Shown: positions 61,797 to 64,000 of the stretch, in pieces
How positions within the stretch are numbered: the stretch's first letter is position 1
How the letters are laid out: each line of letters begins with the position of its first letter
Source of the DNA: Selenomonadales bacterium
GTDB taxonomy: Bacteria; Bacillota; Negativicutes; Selenomonadales; Selenomonadaceae
Length of the DNA: 64,000 nt
Direction of reading: 5' to 3'
Assembly: GCA_900769615.1 (NCBI GenBank)
Contig: CAAGHH010000021.1
Span: forward strand, 162,128-226,127
Program-made: the position numbers and the translations under genes
The notes under the pieces: model-generated
Databases searched by the model: none
Told to the model about the DNA's origin: nothing
What the model saw: only the letters and a program-made list of their open reading frames with translations

Positions 61797-62261
61797 ATGT
61801 TAAATCAATTTAATAAACCCAAATTGCGTAATTGTCCTATTTGTGGCAAATTATTTACTGATATTGGCACCGGTGTCTGCAGCAGCTGTTATGAAAAACA
61901 ACGTGAAAAAGAAAAAATCGTGATTGAATTCGTCCGCGAACACCCCCATACAACTGTAGCTGAAATCTGCGCAGCTACTGGAGCTTCGTTAAAACTTGTT
62001 AACACTATGGTTCATCGCGGTCAATTTTTATCCTTTGGTGGCAAAGTATCATACCCTTGCAAACACTGTGGCAAACCTATTTTACAAGGTAAATATTGTC
62101 CTAAATGCTTGGCTCTCCTCAATGAAGCTATTCGCAACAGCTCTGAACGAGCTAAAATAAAAATGTACCATACTAATAAAGCTGCTACCAATGATGATGA
62201 TGCTAACTATCGTAAACGTTATCACTTGCATCTATCACAATACCTTGATAAAAATAAGTAA
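61797..62261 (+). CDS. YvyF-like zinc-ribbon protein
   Basis: 154 residues. N-terminal zinc ribbon CPICGKLF with CSSC, a helix-turn-helix-like middle (VAEICAATGASLKLVNTMVHRG), and a second ribbon CKHCGK with CPKC. This matches the flagellar-operon protein family that includes B. subtilis YvyF, found next to flgM. Here no flagellar gene is adjacent. The second half after about residue 100 is polar and without a known domain. GAGAGGA box before the ATG. Confidence 0.82.
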   Translation: MLNQFNKPKLRNCPICGKLFTDIGTGVCSSCYEKQREKEKIVIEFVREHPHTTVAEICAATGASLKLVNTMVHRGQFLSFGGKVSYPCKHCGKPILQGKYCPKCLALLNEAIRNSSERAKIKMYHTNKAATNDDDANYRKRYHLHLSQYLDKNK

Positions 62262-62301
62262 AAAATTACTGCTTGCGCTTAATTTGCAAGCAGTAATTTT
62301 T
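62261..62301. terminator. Bidirectional terminator, YvyF-like and lipase genes
   Basis: 16-bp perfect stem (62261-62276 with 62286-62301) with a 9-nt loop; A-rich and T-rich outer arms serve both converging genes. It overlaps the ends of both coding regions by one base. Confidence 0.9.
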
Positions 62302-63620
62302 TATCTTAATTGATTTTGACGATTACTTTTCCCTTGATAGTGTAAATAGGCTATCGTTTCTAACGGAGTTAATTTATTTGTAGTAGTACTCATAACTTGC
62401 ATATTTAGTATATTGCCTTGTACATCATAAATATTTTCTGTTAACTCCATTCGATAATCATTATTTTCCGTTTTGATTCGTTTTCCCGCTATATCTTGCG
62501 CCACTATATATTTACATCCTGCGGCCTTAGCCTTTTGCTGCCACTTAACCAGGGAATTGGTATTATCATCCGCTTCGATTACAAGAGGTTTATATTCTAG
62601 CGTCAATATATCATGCATCATTTTTTTCATTGGTACTTTATCGTCAGCTATATTATCAGCTAGCGAAAAATTTATTGGCGCCAAATATATGCCACCAGCA
62701 ATATTTACTGGCGTTCCTGTCACTAATCTGCTCGTACCACTAGCTTCAGCTTGAAATTTTCTTATAGCTGAATCAAGATATATTACCATTTCATGCGGAA
62801 TTTTCTCATCACTTGCATATTGCTTCCATACTTCCTTTTGTCCAAACTGCACAAAGCCTCCCGACAAGGATTGTAACACCGTACTTACTGGATCCTTCTT
62901 CACCGTAATTCGCTGTAAGTTTATTTTATTTTCATATTTCCTGGCAAAAGCTTCATTGCCAACCGCAGGTGAACCAAATGTTATTACATCTAACTGCGCA
63001 GGATTTATCCCCAAATCAGTTAACCGGGCTGCTGTCAATATAGCCGCAGCTCCGCCAAGACTATGCCCCGTTAAATAAAGATGCATTTTCGGTTCTTTTT
63101 TTAAAGTCTGCGCAATTATTTCACCTGCTGTAAGTGAACCAAAATCAGGCAATTTTTTATCAAACATTGCAGTCATCGCATAATCATTAAACCCACAATG
63201 AACTAATGGCACTTGATGATTATATTTATTCCGCTCCGTAGCGGTCCTCCTAAACTCAGCCACTGTATTTCCTAAAAATGGTACCCTTGCTACCCGCATA
63301 TCAACAGCGATATCTTTTGCTCTCTCCGTACCTGGAAAAGCTAATATATAAATTTTATTGCCATCAGCTAGTTCTTTAGTTACAAAATGAAATCTACCGT
63401 CAGCTGATTTATTGATATTAGACATAGTTTGAAAATTCCAGCCCATGTCTTTTAACCATTCCCTAGTAAGTAAATTGATTTCATCATCATACGATGCCAT
63501 CGAAATCAATGCCGTTACTAGATTAAGCTCAGCTCGCTTAGAATCACTGCTAGCATTAACGGGAGCAATAAAAAACAAACTTGCCATAATAGTAAAAGCT
63601 ATAAGCCGTAATATTTTCAT
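62301..63620 (-). CDS. Secreted class-3 lipase-like alpha/beta hydrolase
   Basis: 439 residues from the ATG at 63620 with GAGGTGG upstream; an upstream in-frame start adds 5 residues. Signal peptide (about 1-24, ending PVNA), then a lipase_3-type domain (about 40-230) with the nucleophile elbow TGHSLGG and the later VKKDPVSTV. The C-terminal about 190 residues have no domain I recognise. It probably acts on lipids or esters outside the inner membrane. Confidence 0.86.
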   Translation of the reverse strand: MKILRLIAFTIMASLFFIAPVNASSDSKRAELNLVTALISMASYDDEINLLTREWLKDMGWNFQTMSNINKSADGRFHFVTKELADGNKIYILAFPGTERAKDIAVDMRVARVPFLGNTVAEFRRTATERNKYNHQVPLVHCGFNDYAMTAMFDKKLPDFGSLTAGEIIAQTLKKEPKMHLYLTGHSLGGAAAILTAARLTDLGINPAQLDVITFGSPAVGNEAFARKYENKINLQRITVKKDPVSTVLQSLSGGFVQFGQKEVWKQYASDEKIPHEMVIYLDSAIRKFQAEASGTSRLVTGTPVNIAGGIYLAPINFSLADNIADDKVPMKKMMHDILTLEYKPLVIEADDNTNSLVKWQQKAKAAGCKYIVAQDIAGKRIKTENNDYRMELTENIYDVQGNILNMQVMSTTTNKLTPLETIAYLHYQGKSNRQNQLR

Positions 63621-63655
63621 GCTAAGCCACCTCATACCTGCAATAAACCAACAAA

Positions 63656-63679
63656 AGCCCAGACCCGCAAGTCTGAGCT
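63656..63679 (-). terminator. Terminator of the leucine tRNA array
   Basis: 9-bp stem (63656-63664 with 63671-63679, one G-T pair), 6-nt loop and TTTTGTT on the minus strand, 10 nt after the tRNA 3' end. Confidence 0.8.
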
Positions 63680-63689
63680 ATAATAATCA

Positions 63690-63775
63690 TGGTGCGGTTG
63701 ATGGGACTTGAACCCATACGTCTTGTGAACACTACCCCCTCAAAGTAGCGCGTCTGCCAATTCCGCCACAACCGC
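63690..63775 (-). tRNA. tRNA-Leu (GAG)
   Basis: 86 nt including encoded CCA. Seven-bp acceptor stem from GCGGTTG, the GGCGG D-arm start, a T-arm GGTTCAAGTCC and a long variable arm, as in class II tRNAs. The anticodon loop reads TTGAGGG, giving anticodon GAG for CUC and CUU codons. Confidence 0.95.
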
Positions 63776-63792
63776 ATATAAAATTTTAATTA

Positions 63793-63879
63793 TGGTGCGG
63801 ACGAGAGGACTTGAACCTCCACGATGTCACCACCACTAGTACCTGAAACTAGCGCGTCTGCCAATTCCGCCACGTCCGC
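63793..63879 (-). tRNA. tRNA-Leu (CAG)
   Basis: 87 nt with encoded CCA. Acceptor stem from GCGGACG, a long variable arm, T-arm GGTTCAAGTCC. The anticodon loop TTCAGGT gives anticodon CAG for CUG. Spaced 17 nt from the previous tRNA and cotranscribed with it. Confidence 0.95.
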
Positions 63880-63922
63880 ATTTTTATTTATTTAAGTAAT
63901 TGCACATATACATTTATAAAAA

Positions 63923-64000
63923 TGGTGCGGTTGATGGGACTTGAACCCATACGTCTTGTGAACACTACCCCCTCAAAGTAGCGCGTCTGCCAATTCCGCC
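63923..64000 (-). tRNA. tRNA-Leu (GAG), second copy, cut by window edge
   Basis: The visible 78 nt are identical to the 3' part of the first tRNA-Leu (GAG), including CCA; about 8 nt at the 5' end lie beyond the window. Confidence 0.95.

Noticed and set aside
63690..64000. Prophage or integrative element at the leucine tRNAs
   Set aside because: No integrase or phage gene lies beside the tRNAs within the window; the repeat is explained by tandem tRNA duplication.

Overview
The window is a gene-dense, low-to-moderate GC chromosomal segment of a bacterium with Firmicute gene content and order but an outer membrane. The Firmicute side is shown by the cluster yaaR-holB-ricT-trmN6-rsmI followed by metG-tatD-yabE, by ftsEX with an M23 hydrolase activator and a CtpA protease, by csaB and by long-form hpf. 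The outer membrane is shown by a TolC-family protein in one operon with a MacA-like adaptor and a MacB-like ABC pump. That combination points to the Negativicutes (Selenomonas/Veillonella relatives). This assignment is inference from gene content; no 16S rRNA gene is present. No phage, insertion sequence or CRISPR array was seen. Strand use is strongly biased: most genes lie on the minus strand.

Layout. 1-4.7 kb: partial lepA, rpsT, a MATE exporter coupled to a SEC-C protein, and an AMIN-domain amidase. 4.7-12.1 kb: a polar amino-acid ABC permease/ATPase pair, a YesM/YesN-type kinase and regulator in one operon with an orphan family-1 solute-binding lipoprotein, and a separate amino-acid-binding lipoprotein. 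12.2-13.3 kb: an HD-GYP protein. 13.4-17.8 kb: the tripartite efflux operon. 17.9-21.8 kb: ftsE-ftsX-M23-ctpA. 21.9-25.5 kb: a MerR regulator with a textbook 19-bp-spacer operator, a Dxs-like paralogue and a Tat-exported phosphoesterase, apparently one operon. 25.6-29.5 kb: csaB, a DUF5693-type membrane protein and a DUF2993 protein. 29.5-34.7 kb: prfB (no frameshift), secA, a decayed M20 peptidase fragment, hpf and a cold-shock gene. 34.8-37.6 kb: a complete amino-acid ABC system and a zinc-ribbon protein. 37.7-43.8 kb: a glycosylation operon (GT41, a second glycosyltransferase, a methyltransferase-like protein) downstream of a PAS-GGDEF-EAL protein. 43.9-51.6 kb: the conserved yabE-tatD-metG and rsmI-to-yaaR blocks. 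51.7-54.6 kb: a small His-rich secreted protein, a HAD phosphatase, a thioredoxin-reductase-like flavoprotein and an HD protein. 54.9-56.9 kb: amtB-glnK behind a long structured leader. 57-58.8 kb: an alkaline phosphatase with Pho-box-like repeats. 58.9-63.6 kb: an MFS transporter, a LysR regulator, mgsA, a YvyF-like zinc-ribbon protein and a class-3 lipase. 63.7-64 kb: three leucine tRNA genes, the last cut by the window edge.

The themes are envelope biogenesis, translation and secretion housekeeping, nutrient uptake (two amino-acid ABC systems, ammonium, phosphate) and c-di-GMP signalling. The most interesting non-coding signals are the roughly 200-nt multi-hairpin amtB leader with its own strong promoter and terminator, a promoter module shared almost verbatim by the amidase and metG genes and partly by an ABC permease gene, and two very long terminator hairpins. 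I found no clearly new multi-gene defence or mobile system. The best candidates for undescribed biology are the amtB leader, the merR/dxs-like/Tat-phosphoesterase operon and the kinase-regulator-binding-protein operon.
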